Assembly (NCBI RefSeq): GCF_014633365.1
Contig: NC_068339.1
Coordinates: forward strand, 34,295,316-34,359,315
Direction of reading: 5' to 3'
Length of the DNA: 64,000 nucleotides
DNA from: Diospyros lotus
Lineage: Eukaryota > Streptophyta > Magnoliopsida > Ericales > Ebenaceae
The notes below the pieces were generated by a model. It saw nothing but the letters and a program-made list of their open reading frames with translations. It had not been told where the DNA came from and searched no databases. The translations under genes and the position numbers were made by a program. Below, piece by piece: positions 1 through 12,241 of the stretch (the first letter of the stretch is position 1; every line of letters starts with the position of its first letter).

Positions 1-1835
1 ACGATCGATCGTTTCTACATGAACTTGCAAAACAGAGAGCATTTATTATCAGAAACACATACATATCACAATAACATCATGCATAGGATGTAAATACCAA
101 GTCGAGGCTCTGATACCACTTAAGAAGAACACCAACATTTGGTGTATCAATGCAAGGGTTTTACTGTTTTCAAAACTTTTTCAAAAACATACAATATACA
201 CAATGAAAATAAAAGCAAGATCTCCTTGCAAGACTCGGTATTATAAACCATATGCAATACAAAATGAAACCATTCCATAGGGCGTTAGAAATATATCTCA
301 TTAGAGAGTTTCGTTCCAATGTAGAATCTGAAAATCCTCATGTGGAAGCAACAGTTACTCGCCAGACAGCTCTCAAAAGTCTCATCCGATGACTAGTCTG
401 ATCCACGAAAGCACAAGAGCCCTAGTTAGTCCACGCTTCGAATAAGGGCTTAGTTCTGCAAGCTAGCCTATGTGCTAGCCAAGCTACTTGAAGAATGATA
501 AGGCTGAAAATAGGTTCAAGGGAATGATCTCCAAAACCAATACAAACCTTCTATATGGTTAGATTGCTACTCTAGCAATGGAGGAATCAATGGAGCAAAT
601 AAGGAGCAAATGAGAAAGGTTTTTAAGGCTCTGAAAGAATAGAGAAAACACTAACCGAGAGAGAAAAATGCAACCTATAGCAAGCCAAAATCCATAGTCG
701 TTCTCCTTTTCATTCCCCTATATATCAAGCCCTAAAAGCTCCCAAATCTCAACAAACGACTAGGAGAGAGAAAAGACAAGGCTGGAGGGGAAGAGGTATG
801 CCCCAGGCATGTTGTCCTTCTCCTCCACACGTCCCATGGAATCCATTGCAGAAATGACAAAGAAATCGTACCAAATCGCGACCCTCGTTGTTGAAAATGG
901 TTGATAGTTTGTAAGCAACTAGTCGATTGATTTTCAATGAATTAACAAGGATTGGATGGCAATTTTTTGAACCTTTCAACTAGTTCGGCATGATTCAGTC
1001 AATCGTGTCCAAGGCCGATCGATAAGTTCTATTCCTTCATTCCTTATTTCCCCAAATTGCATCTAGGCATGTCATTAACTCTTAATGGCCCTTTCATTAT
1101 CTCATAATAAAACAGAGACCCCCGTTAACTCTTAACGGCATACCTGTCAACTCTTAACAATTGGCCCGACTAATTTGAACTCGATCCATTAAGTCTTAAC
1201 GTTGTCATCATTAGCTCTTAATGACGATTATTAATTAATTACAACTTTTATCACTTAGTCAACCACTACACTCAAACATGTGAGTGATCTTCTAAGTTCA
1301 TCACTAAGCAGCAATCACGACACGCTAAACACTTCGACGCCAACCAAACACTTTGGTCTGCAATAAGAATCTCTCCATTTCCTTGATGTACTCCAAAAGG
1401 CCCTGAGTGACAATTAACATAATGTTAGGGCAATACTACCAGTAATGAAGTCATACTTCAAAGAGAACCTATTTGGGCTTTCGATTCCCTTGTACTATAA
1501 TCCCTCCATTGACTAACGTCCTAATTGAGTGAGAGTCATGGACTGATTAAACTCACTAACTCAATAGCTATGTCAAAATCTAGCGTGGTGTGATCAAGAT
1601 GACACATTGAAAACTCCTTCCAACATTGGAAAAAGCTTTCCAATCATGTGCACCCTAGCCAAGGGTTTATACAATCACAACCACCACTAATCGGATAAGA
1701 TCTTCACCTCATGTTGGAGGTCAATGGATCCCATTAACAATCACCTATCTCCACATGTTACTTCACATGGACCACACAGTTCATCTCCCACCAAGTAACC
1801 AGGCAGTTCTCAGCAAAGGAAAATCTAAGTACCAA
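1..1835 (-). mobile_element. LTR-retrotransposon 5' LTR with internal start (minus strand)
   Basis: A primer-binding site reads TGGTATCAGAGCC on the minus strand at 106-118. Sequence on its left is internal and runs off the window. Sequence on its right (119 to about 1835) is LTR; its outer edge reads TGTTGGTACTTAG on the minus strand. The words TATCAATGCAAGGGTTTT and CTTGCAAGACTCG are shared, in reverse complement, with the LTR ending at 3807, so both belong to one family. The boundary is approximate. Confidence 0.6.
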
Positions 1836-1851
1836 CATACAAGACAATTGT

Positions 1852-2690
1852 TGTAATACCCGAGAAATTCTAAAGGACTCAAGGGTAATTTATCTTGGGG
1901 AAAAAATGGAATTTAAGGATAAATTGAGGGTATAACGATAATTTATTACTGTATAGATGATCAAATTGACTGCCGGGAGTGCCCTGGAGCCGAGATGCCA
2001 AAGGAAAATGATGTGGCATTGATGAGCACCCCGAGATAGGATTTATGGTGTCGAAAAAAATCAGATCGAGAACAATTTTTGGTACAGTAAAAAGGCAGCT
2101 GCCAATTAGGCTACAATACCGAATTGTTATAGACGACTTCCTAAAAGTCAAAGGAAGCTTGAGGGGGCTTCATTTTTTCATGAGAAACAACCCTTCAGAG
2201 GTTTCAGAAAGAAACGAATGGGTTTAGGGCCAAAACAAAGATTCGGGCCGAAGTACAGTTTTTGAAAATTGCTAGAGGGAGGCCGAAACGATATTTTTTC
2301 AGAATCTTCAGGGGTCAAAATGATGTTTTAGGACTTAAGGGTCTTATTTTCAATATTGGAAAGTTGAGGGGTTAAGTGAAATGGGCTAAAGTGAAAATAA
2401 CAGAAACTAGAGGGGGCAAAGTGCAATTTCAGCAAACTTTGGCCAAGGAAATCCGACCATGGCACGGACAGTCACCGACCAGAAATCTGAAGCACGGGAT
2501 GGCACGAGGGTGGTTGGGGGACCAACTTTTGTAAAGGTATCAAGTGGTCGAAGCCTGCAAATGGCTTTCGTGGTTGGCAAGGGTGGATTTTGGGTCGATC
2601 TAGGGAAGGTGAAGGAGCTTAAGGTAGTGTGTTGAGCGGCTAAAGGGGTTTCATAGCTTGATTTTGGAATACTCACATAATTGAGTAGGC
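1852..2690 (+). mobile_element. Gypsy-type LTR fragment (TGTAATACCC start)
   Basis: Begins TGTAATACCCGAGAAATTC, a start shared by many plant Ty3/gypsy LTRs. It is followed by phrases such as 'gggtcaaaatgatgtttt' and 'agagggggcaaagtgcaatttc' that recur in such LTRs. The right end is not defined and the short ORFs are not genes. Confidence 0.45.
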
Positions 2691-3820
2691 AACACTAGTC
2701 ACCACATCACATGCAGAGCTTGATCTTTGGCTTTTAACCGACCATAAACCTCACATTTTAGTTTTTGGCCTGATAGACTAATTAGATCCCACTCACTGTC
2801 TGGCTAAGTAATAGTAAAGAGGCTATTAGTTGTTAATAGTAGGGCCGGTATGCATAGTAGACGAAGTAAGCGAATGGGGTTGCTTCGGTCGACCGAACCT
2901 TAGGTCGGTCAACCGAAATTGGACCATAAGGTTCAGAAAATGAAGCCACTTTGATCGAATAAGGCTTTATGTTCGATCTATTGAACCCAAACCACAAGGT
3001 TATAGTTTACTTTAGTCGACCGAACCCTGCAGTTCAGTCTATCAAAGTTCCATCGAATTATCTCGTTAGTGTATTTAATACACTGATGACTTGCATGATG
3101 TGAAAGCGTGGGACGACAAAAATGGCTTACAAGAGAAGCTGATTGGAGGGTTTTTGAATTGAGATGAGGGTCGAGAAGGATAGAATTTGGTTGGCTACTC
3201 CTTGTATGCTTTATTTCTTCTTCTTCTCTCCCGTTCTTTCTTATTGCCTTTTCTAGTCCTCCATTATTGCTACTGCCATTTCCTTTCTCTTGCTCCAAGA
3301 GATTGGTTAGTGCAGCTCCCCTTCTTATTCTCCCTCTTAGATCAGGTTGTAGATAACTAAGGTGTAACCAAAAGGGAACCACGATAAAGCTTCGGGTCAC
3401 CTCATTCGAGAAGGTCCTAGCATGACTCCGTTGGAGGGTTCTGAAGGCGTATTAGGGGTGGACCAAAATGGTCCTCCACACGTGAGGAGGCAAAGTGGTC
3501 ACCCGAGGTAGTGGCTTGTTCGTGTGAGATCATTCAAGCTCCAAGGAGGAAAGGTATTGCTTTAGTCAACCAGCACCGAACTTCAGTTAAAAGGTATTCC
3601 AATAAAACCCCCATGACATGGTTTTATCTTTGATAACATATAGATGATATATATCGAGTCTTGCAAGGTATTTTCGATCCGCTGTTTATAATATTTTATG
3701 CTTCCGTTATGCTATTTTATTGAATGAAAATGTTTTTATTGCATAAAACCCTTGCATTGATCCACTTTTAGTTGGTGTTTAGGAGCGCTTTCTAGGCCGC
3801 CTTTCAATGGTATTAGAGCC
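2691..3820 (+). mobile_element. LTR and primer-binding site, plus strand
   Basis: LTR whose right end meets the primer-binding sequence TGGTATTAGAGCC (3808-3820; one mismatch to the usual TGGTATCAGAGCC). It contains AAAACCCTTGCATTGATCCA and CGAGTCTTGCAAG, shared in inverted form with 1-300. Upstream it has repeated TCGACCGAAC-type words. The left boundary is not defined. Confidence 0.5.
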
Positions 3821-5240
3821 TCGGGTTGATATCATCATTCCATGTTGGTGTTTGGTGTATTGTATGCTTAATTCAAACATAAAAGTATCTGTTTTGGTAT
3901 TGTTTACAATATGCATTGCTGTTCATCTGAGATAGTCAAATGGCATTTTGGGTAAGTTTAGTTGACCGAATCGTTCAAGTTAATCGACAAGTCAAAGCCT
4001 TTTGGTTCTGGATAACTTCAGTTGACCAAACGCTCCAGGTCAGTTGATTGAACTCTGACCCAAAACTACGGTCGACAGTTAATGGAGGCTAATTGACCAA
4101 ACTCATTAAGATGACTTAAAACAGAGGTTAAACATGAAATCCAGTTTACCAATTATTCCAATGGGAGGATATTAACTATTTTAGTGATGGTCTATTGATC
4201 TGAGGCCATAAGGGAATTATGGTGGATTGTTTTCATGCTTTTGGTTTGGTGGTTGTCCAATTTTTTGAGGTATTTGCTTGGATGTAATTTGCTTACACTA
4301 GGCGGGCGTATACCGAAAGAGAATTGTGATATTAGATGCCATGAGTCCGAAATTTGTAGCACACATTACACAAACATGAAAATATTTTGAAATTGGATTT
4401 CAAAAACGGTCAATGCTAACAGGATCAATTTATTTGATTGGGATGATCATGGGCTTATTCAATGTGATTGAATGAATGAATGATTACAGGTATTCAGTCC
4501 CTTATATGTAATAATATTCATTTCATTTGGGTTGTAAAGAGACATAAGTCTACATGTGCTTTTTCAATTTTTAGAATTATTTGTATTAAAAAACCTTTTT
4601 TGTAAAAATAAGGAGCATCAAGATATTGATGTTGATGGAGATGCCAAGTCATCCAGTGATGGTGCCTCGAGGGAGCAAGTCAACCACATTTATGATGTTT
4701 TACACTTGTGATTAGTTTTGATGATGAAAAACAACATTTGATTTTGATCCCCAAGTTATGAGTCAAGTTTATGGTTTTCAACAAAAATCAATTTCAAGTA
4801 CCTTTGTTAAAATGAAAATTGAATGATCTATAATTTTCTCTAAGCATGGAAGATTAACACATTATAAGGAAACATATAAGAAAATATTTTTATTTTGAAA
4901 AATTATCTCTCGATATTTTGATAGCTAGTATTCATTGTTATTAAAACGATTTTTAATAAATTTTCAATAAACGAAAGATACGTATTTTGAGAATGGTAAA
5001 ATTATTAAATACTGAATTTATACTAAAATCAAAATTCTATTTTCTTATTGTTATGGATTTTAATTTTTTGGACATTTTTATTGAATTCAAATGGGAGGTA
5101 CTTTCTTATTTATATTTATGTATTAAAGTAAATGAGAGATAAAACATAAATAAAAGAAAATGTGGACATTTACTTAAACTAAAGAAATGTAAATATGTTG
5201 TAATGTATACATGCTATAAATTGTATCCTCGAACAATTCT
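3821..5240. other. AT-rich stretch, probably decayed retroelement
   Basis: No gene recognised. The left part (about 3950-4080) repeats GTTGACCGAA/GTTGACCAAA words like those in the LTR before it. The rest is low-complexity AT-rich sequence. Confidence 0.35.
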
Positions 5241-5980
5241 AATATATATTCTAATATGTCGACCGTTTGTTTCTACATGTCGACCGGTTCTAATCATGCT
5301 GTCGACTGATTGCTCGACGTGCTCTCAATTGTTTACTGTCAACCGCCTCTGCATCACGACCTGTCTACTGGTATTATGAACCTATCAACTGGTTAGATGA
5401 AGCTATCGATCAGTTCATCGCAGACAACATGTAACGGCTAGTTCATCCACTATCCCAAAGTGGCTTTTCCACTCCCAACGGCAAGATTCGTGAATGGGCT
5501 ATCAAGAGCTTAATTGTTTCATTTGTGCTTCATTTTTCTCTCTAAAGGCTTTGATTATCATTTGTATTATCTTGATCAAGTTTTATATTTATATTGAGAG
5601 ATCTTGTAACTAAGAATGTTTATACTCTTAGATTATCTCATTTTATTATTCTTGATTTTCATAACTTGTTGTTAGAGGGCTTGCTTGTTTAAGTAAGAGG
5701 TTGTGATACTTAACTTGGTGCTAGAGGGTTTGCTTGTTTGAGTAAGAGGTTATAAAATCCTAACTTGTTGGTAGAGGGCCTATTCGGAGAGATATGAGGT
5801 TTTTAGTGGATTGGTTGAAAAATTCTTAGTGTAGTGGATTAGGTTTGGCTTAAGTCGAACCACTATATATCGTTGTGTATCTTCTTTGCTTGTGTTTTTC
5901 CTTTTATTTATTGTTTCAAGCATTTCAATAATCCTCACTTGCACTAAAGTCTCATTTTTCATCAAAAGGATTTTCAAGTT
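5241..5980 (+). mobile_element. LTR-like fragment with TCGACCG words and 50-bp repeats
   Basis: Several GTCGACCG/GTCGACTG words at 5255-5330, then three head-to-tail units starting at 5662, 5711 and 5761 (TAACTTGTTGTTAGAGGG-type; the third is partial). This resembles the 3' part of Sirevirus-like LTRs. No boundaries or coding found. Confidence 0.4.
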
Positions 5981-6455
5981 CAATCACTATTTTAAAATAA
6001 CTCAATTGTAATGACCCGTTAGTGGGTCTAGGTGTTATGGGTATTTTAGTTTGCACATTAGAGTTGTTGCCTTTATTAATTAATTGTTAAAAATATTATA
6101 TGAGTTGGTAATGGGGGTAAATTAATGAAAATAATATTTGGTGTGAAAAAGTCTCAAAGTTGTGGGCTAAATGGGTTTGGGCCTTATTTGAATTAGACCA
6201 TTGATAAATAATTAAATCTTAAGTGTAAATGAATTGGGTTGAACCCAAATCTCAAGAAAAGTCTATTGGGCCTTAATTGGATTGGGCCATATATTTTGAC
6301 TTGGGCTTGGGCCATGGGCATAGAGAATGGTATCTTAATTAAAAAGAAAAAAAAAAAGATTAAGAGAATGGTAAAATGACCAAAATGGGTAAGAGATATG
6401 TGAATTGTGTGTATTAGTACGAGGGGCAAATTAGGAAAAATTAAAAGGGAGATGG

Positions 6456-9102
6456 TGTAATACCCTTGGTGAGTTATGATAAATTAGATAATAAAGAGTA
6501 TGTTAGTATATGGGGGTTTCCATAATTGCCCTTGAATCATGGAGAAGCCATAAAAATATATAAGATGCCTTGGAAGGGCAAATTGGTAATTTGGTTTTTT
6601 TTTTTTTTTTGCATAAAGGTAATTATTTGGTGGAGAAATATATAGATATTGTGTAATTAGAATTTTAAGGAATTTAATTAAAAATATGAAATTAAGAAAT
6701 TTAGCCAAATGAGATATTAAGGGGACACTTGGCATGATCTTGTGAAGGAAGATGGGAGAATAAAAAGAAATTCAAAAAGAAAAGAATTTAGTCTTTCAAG
6801 CCTTAAATGAAGCCATGATGGTGTCTCTAAAAAAAAAAATTACAAAATGAAATGAAATTAGTCACCCATTAATGGGTGAAAATAGAGATGATTTATATAT
6901 TGAAAAAAGAAAAGGAATTATGTCTTTCAAGACATATCTTGAAATTAGTCAAAATGAGTTAAATGGGAATTAAAATAGAAATTCCAAATGATCTAATGGT
7001 GGTGATTAAGTCTTGAAAGAAGAAATAATCCAATGGCTAGAATTGGGTCTTGGAAGATGGCATGGATTGCCAACACATTTAAAAATTTAATTTAAAAAGA
7101 ATTATGGATGGTGGAGATCATGGGCTAAGAATCATGGATGGTTAGGATTTAGTCTTAAAGAAAGACCAAGTTGTGGTTTCTTTCAAGGGTGGAGATTAAT
7201 TCTCCCAAGATGGAAGGATGAGATTTCTTCTTGCAAGAGCACATGGATTGTGCTTTATTTGGATGGCTAAGATAAGGTCTTCCAACTCAAATTAAATCCA
7301 AGGGCTAGGATTTATTCTTGCCATAGAATTAAATCAAAATGAATTAGGAAATATTGTCTATAAAAGAGAAGAGGAAGAAGACTTGTCTTCTTTTGGCAAT
7401 AGAAGAGAAAGCTTAGAGAGAAAAGCTTGGAAGATTGAAGAGGTAAGCTCTCCAAGAAGCTTGTTTCCTTAAAAACCCTAGTCTTAAATATTTTTTTTAA
7501 GCAAGTTTTATTTATTTTTAAGGGTTGGGAGTGAGAGCAAGTTGTGGTAAGCAAGGAGGAGGTCTTGAAGCTAGTTCTTGAAGCTCTTGAGGTAAGGGAT
7601 GGCCCCATGGGAGGTGGCTTGCAAATGCTATTTATATGCTTTGACTATGTGTGTGCATCTTGCATGCTTGTTGTGGTAAAGACCTATGGCCATGAGGTTA
7701 TGTGGGTTGGGATATATGGAAGCCTCAAACCAAGTGGGTTGTGAGGATGTGAAGTCCCAAGCATATTGCATACATTCATTTTGTCACTTTACTTGTTATT
7801 GAGCATATTTTATCATTTGCACCCTTATTGAGCTTAAGCTCATGAGGTATTTTACCTCCTTGTAGTTGGGGCATCATCAAAAGGGAAGGAGAAAATGGTT
7901 ACATGAAGGATGGTTTGTGAATCAAGCTTGGTAATCTATTTTGTGTAGTGTTAAGGATCTAGTGTTTGGATATAGTTCAAGGTGTATGTAAAAGCATGTA
8001 AAGGCATGTAGCTTGTATGGAACATGTTATGGTTATTATCCTACTTTTGGAAGGCATGTAAACACCTTGAAACAATTAATTTTGGGATGAAATTTGGGAT
8101 TTTGGTGTATTTTTATTCAAAATTTAATTCTGGAAAATGTGGGCTTTTTTTTTTAAAAAAAAAAAAAATTGAAAGGGCAGTGGCTGGTGCCAAGGGCGCG
8201 CCTGGGCGCAGCCAGGCGCGGCCGCGCGCATGGCAGGCGGCCAGCGCGCGCGGCCGAGCGGCCAGGCCGCCAGCGCGCGCGGCCCGCGTGCATGCGTGCG
8301 GCCAGCGCGCTGGGGGCGCGGCCAGCTGCTGCTGCCGCCCCCCCTACCTTGCTGCTTGTATATCTTTTTCTATTTATTTATTTGGGTTATGTTTATTTAA
8401 TTAATTCTGACATTTTGAGAAATTATGAAATAAAATTCATTTTAAATAAATAAATAATGGAGTATTTTAGCCTCTAAATTAATTATTAAATTAATATGAA
8501 TTGAGGCAAACGTGTGGAAAAATTTTATATTTGGAAATGTCAATAATGGAGTGTTTTCCTTATGTTTTGGAAAATGGATGAGGATACCTTAATGTTATAT
8601 TTCAAAATTTATTTCCTAAGTGTTTGGAAAATTTAGTATTTTGAAATGATGAAAGAGAAAAGGTAATGAAGATTTGATAAGGAAATTTTATAAAATTTTT
8701 CCAAAGAAATGTTAACCCAATAATGTTCTAAAGGAAATGAAGATGAGACTAATGGGTTAATAGTCGGGGTAAAGAAATTATTATTTTTTTATAATTAAGG
8801 CTTATGCATAATTTGTATGAAATGAGTGAGCGAGTTTAATTCTTTCGATCCTGGGAAGCCATCATTAGCTCTTCATTGAGAGCTTGAGAAGATGACACCT
8901 CTCAAGGTTTGGGTTTATACTTCGCGGGGTCGTTTAGTTATCTTCCCGAAACCTTGAGTGGAGTGAAGAGAGGGCGAAGTCTAGTTTCCCACCTAGGTCG
9001 TTTCTCATTGAAACATAGCTGTCTCTTCATCTTTACCCTAGTGTGTGAATAATAGGTTGACTATTCGCTAGTAACACCCGTATGTGGGAGCGGGGCGTTA
9101 CA
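6456..9102 (+). mobile_element. Nested solo LTR, gypsy type
   Basis: 2647 bp, beginning TGTAATACCCTTGG and ending GGAGCGGGGCGTTACA, with the perfect target duplication GATGG at 6451-6455 and 9103-9107. It carries an unusual GC-rich island at 8178-8345. It was inserted into the larger solo LTR after that LTR was in place. No gag or pol. Confidence 0.9.
8178..8345. repeat. GC-rich GCGCGC island inside the nested LTR
   Basis: About 170 bp made almost only of GCGCG, GGCC and CAGGCGGCC words, with sharp borders to AT-rich sequence (an A-run on the left, 'tatttatttattt' on the right). Open frames across it are compositional. Similar in style to 63490-63795. Confidence 0.8.
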
Positions 9103-9506
9103 GATGGATTGGAAGGAGTTGGGAGACAAATTTCCCACATTTTTTCCTCCTTTTCTTTCTTCTTACTTTCTTGTTCCCTTCTTCTTCTCCCTCTCCCGAT
9201 TGTCTCTTCTTCCTTCATTGTTCTTCTTCATTAGAGCTTCAAGTGGAGAATTTCCAATTTGAAGGGTGTCTTCATCTCTTTGGATTTTGCAACCATCTAA
9301 GGCAAGTTCCCTTCCTTCTTGTATCATACGCAAGATCTTCTTCTTCTTCTCCTTATGATTGTGTAAGTTCTTCTTCTCTTGTTTATCTTTTAATGCAAGT
9401 TCTTCAACCTTGTTTCCATCTTAGAAGGCTTGTTTCCTTCATTTTTAAGTTGTTGCTCTTAAATTCTTATTCTCGGATTCACTGACCATGTTATGTTCTT
9501 TGGTCT

Positions 9507-10205
9507 ATAACTCCTCGTGTTTATATCCAAATTGAGATCCGTTTGTTGGGTTGTAAACTAGACATCTTAAGCTTCATTTTAGACACAAGAATCGAATTTT
9601 TTGACTAAGATTTGATCATGTTATAGCCTTGTAAATCCCTACTAAGATCTGAAAATTTTATTGCTTTCGAGTAAACTGACCTTGTTGTACTCTTTAGGGT
9701 ATAACTCTCTGTGGTTATATCCGATTCAAGATCAGTTTGTTTATGTATAAACTAGACTTGATAATCTTCATTTGGTAAAATTTTTAGAATTTTTGGCTGT
9801 GTTTTGAGCCTACAGTATCCTTGTAAATTCTTGCCCAGAATCTGGAAATTTTCTGCTCTGTTTTTGAATAATCTGTTCTTGCTTCGGTTTTGGGGGTATA
9901 ATGCTCTGTGGTTATATTCAAATTGTGATCCATTTATTTCTCTATAAAATAGACATCATGGGCTTCGATTCGGTATAAGATTTGAAATTTTTGGTTATGA
10001 TTTGTACCCATAACAACCTTGTTGAATTCTATGTAGAATTCTGTAAATTACTATTACAAATTCTGCCTTGTTTCGGTTTTTGTGGAATATCTCCTTGTGG
10101 TTATTTCCGATTTCAAATCCAGTTGATGTTCCAGAAACTAGACTCATTAGGCTTTGATTTGGTATATCGTTTGTGGTATTTGACCAAATATTGAGCTCGG
10201 ATTGA
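9507..10205 (+). repeat. Four degenerate tandem repeats of about 190 bp
   Basis: Units starting at about 9507, 9701, 9898 and 10086, each with an ATAACTC..TGTGGTTATATCC phrase and an AAACTAGACatc...GGCTTC phrase 45-60 bp later. Spacings are 194, 197 and 188 bp. They lie in the right half of the outer solo LTR. Confidence 0.75.
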
Positions 10206-11490
10206 ATTTTTGAAAATATGCCTGAAATCTAGAAATTTCTGAAATATGTTGTTATTCAACTCTTCCTATGTAGTCTATCCTTCCTACGTTTAAAATTATG
10301 ATTTTTGTATAGTTCTTCCATTTTTTTTGAATTATTCTTGATAGCCCTCATTTTTGGATAAAAAGGTTTTATTCTCCTTATTTCGATAAATCTTGCAATA
10401 TTAATTCGTTTTCTTGATGAATATTGCTAAAATCTAAATAGGGTTTTTGTGTCACCCTACATTTCTTAAGAAATGACATTTATTCATTAGGGTCTAGTGT
10501 CATGCAAGATTTGGTATTTCTTGCATGTATAAATTTTGATTCCTTGAGATTATTATTGGGGTAAAAATATACCGTAAATATTGGTTGGACATTTCTATAA
10601 GTATGAGTAAATAAATGTATTAAAATTTACCATGTGATCATAAGATAGTGCACACTTTAATTTATGTAATTGTGCATGTTAAGCATGATTTGAGATTTTT
10701 CTTAATCATTGAGGATTGACATGAAATTGGGATATGCATATGTGATGCATGATTATACTGATTTGCGCACCTATTATTTTGCGCGACGGCGAAGTCCGTG
10801 GGTGAGAAAGGATATCCTATGAGCGCTTGACGCGGGTGAGGTGGCCATCAACCCAGTAGGCGTGGCTCAAATTGTTATTACTTGGCCGTGAAAGCCTTGA
10901 GAATTATGCGAAAAAATTCCTTACTATTGGTGCATATGCATGAGCATGAGAACGAGTACATAAAATATGTAATAATCACGGCATGGGAAATTAATGTAAA
11001 TGAAAAACTTATGAGTCGCGTTATACTAATATCTTCTCATAGAGTTGTTTATTCTATCTTGATTATCCCTGCCTTTGATTCTATATCTCCATGCTTTATA
11101 AATACACTTACTGAGCCTTGTGGCTCACCTTGTTTACTCTCATGTCATTCCAGGTACAAGTAGGGCAGTGGTTGAGGGCGAGCCCAGTGGGGCTAAAGCT
11201 CAAGGTTAGAGGTGTACAGAGACCTTCCAAACTAGATGGTCTATGTTAGCATTTGTGATGAGGGCAAGTGTGAGGAAATTTTACGTTGTAAAATTTGTTA
11301 GTGCCCTTGTATTTCATTTTATTTAGACTATGGTCTAAGATGTTATAAACCTTTATGTTAGCTTCCGCTGAATTTATCTAAGGGTAGTATTATGGTGTTG
11401 TATGTTATTGTTTTATATCACACTTGTGATGACCTCCTTTCGGATATCCTATGCTAGCGGGACTATCCGATAGTGGGCCAGTACATCAAT

Positions 11491-12241
11491 TCACCTCATC
11501 TTAGGTATTAGTGCCATTGTTATTCAAATCTAACAATTTATTGGTAGCGATTTTGAAATAGACGCTAAGATTTAGAAAATTTTAGAATATCCCATAACAA
11601 ATAAAATTGTGTTTGATTATTTATGATTAATTAGGTTTTATAATCATTTTTTATCATAAAATTTAGAGAAAAGTATGATTTTTTTACACTTAAATTGCTT
11701 TTATATTTTTTCCTTTCTCGTTCTCTGCACCATATATTCCATTAAATTTGAATCATGGAAATGTGTTCGGTTCACATGGAAATTGATTTGCCTCTCTTTT
11801 TTGAAAATCAAATCTTATACATTTAATAATTTTCACCTTTGTAATAAGGTAGGTTCCTAAAATTCATTATCTATCCCATGGCTAAAAATATTGATGGAAT
11901 GAGCTTAAAATTATGTCAAATGTACCATCAAGTTGAATTAAATACGAAATGTAACACTAATTCCTATTAATAAAACAATTACAATATGATGCGAGTGAGA
12001 GAGAGATACTGAGGAGAGTACGTGCAAGCAGGGACAGAAGAGTGCAAATACAAACGAGAAAGCAAAGCACAAGAGCTTGCCAAGTGGGCGCACGCATGTT
12101 AGATATACGTTACAGACAGACACGTGTCCTGCTCTCCGCTGTCTGGGGTCTGAGTAGTATGATTTTAGGCAAAACATTCACCCCCCGCACCACCCTCCCA
12201 ATATTCTCAGTTGCCAAGCCAGCGCAGAGCAGAGCAGAAGA
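11491..12241 (+). promoter_or_regulatory. TAF12: TAF12 promoter and 5' leader
   Basis: The 751 bp between the solo LTR and the start codon. It contains a GA-rich patch (about 11994-12012), a palindromic G-box at 12119-12128 and a C-rich leader just before the ATG. No convincing TATA box was found, which would fit a housekeeping initiation gene. The transcription start is not determined. Confidence 0.5.
12119..12128. promoter_or_regulatory. Palindromic G-box GACACGTGTC
   Basis: Perfect 10-bp palindrome containing CACGTG, a core bound by plant bZIP and bHLH factors, about 115 bp upstream of the TAF12 start codon. Function is inferred from sequence only. Confidence 0.5.

Larger units (their letters stand above)
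6007..11485 (+). mobile_element. Solo LTR, gypsy type, containing a nested solo LTR
   Basis: Begins TGTAATGACCCGTTAG and ends GGGCCAGTACA, with the 5-bp target duplication TCAAT on both sides (6002-6006 and 11486-11490). Without the nested element and its duplicated site, the LTR itself is about 2.83 kb. No internal region follows, so it is a solo LTR left by LTR-LTR recombination. The right half contains four tandem units of about 190 bp (9507-10200). The orientation is set by the TGTAAYGACCC start. No coding capacity. Confidence 0.82.

Noticed and set aside
2978..3400. 140-codon reverse-strand ORF
   Set aside because: Located within an LTR-like region, with no recognisable domain and no supporting context.
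8024..8453. Open frames of 94-126 codons through the GC-rich island
   Set aside because: The frames exist because GCGCGC-type sequence lacks stops; the peptides are Ala/Arg/Pro low complexity and lie inside an LTR with no gene context.
9084..9485. 133-codon + strand ORF rich in Phe, Leu and Ser
   Set aside because: It starts inside the inner solo LTR and crosses its border into a CT-rich part of the outer LTR, which explains the Ser/Leu/Phe composition.
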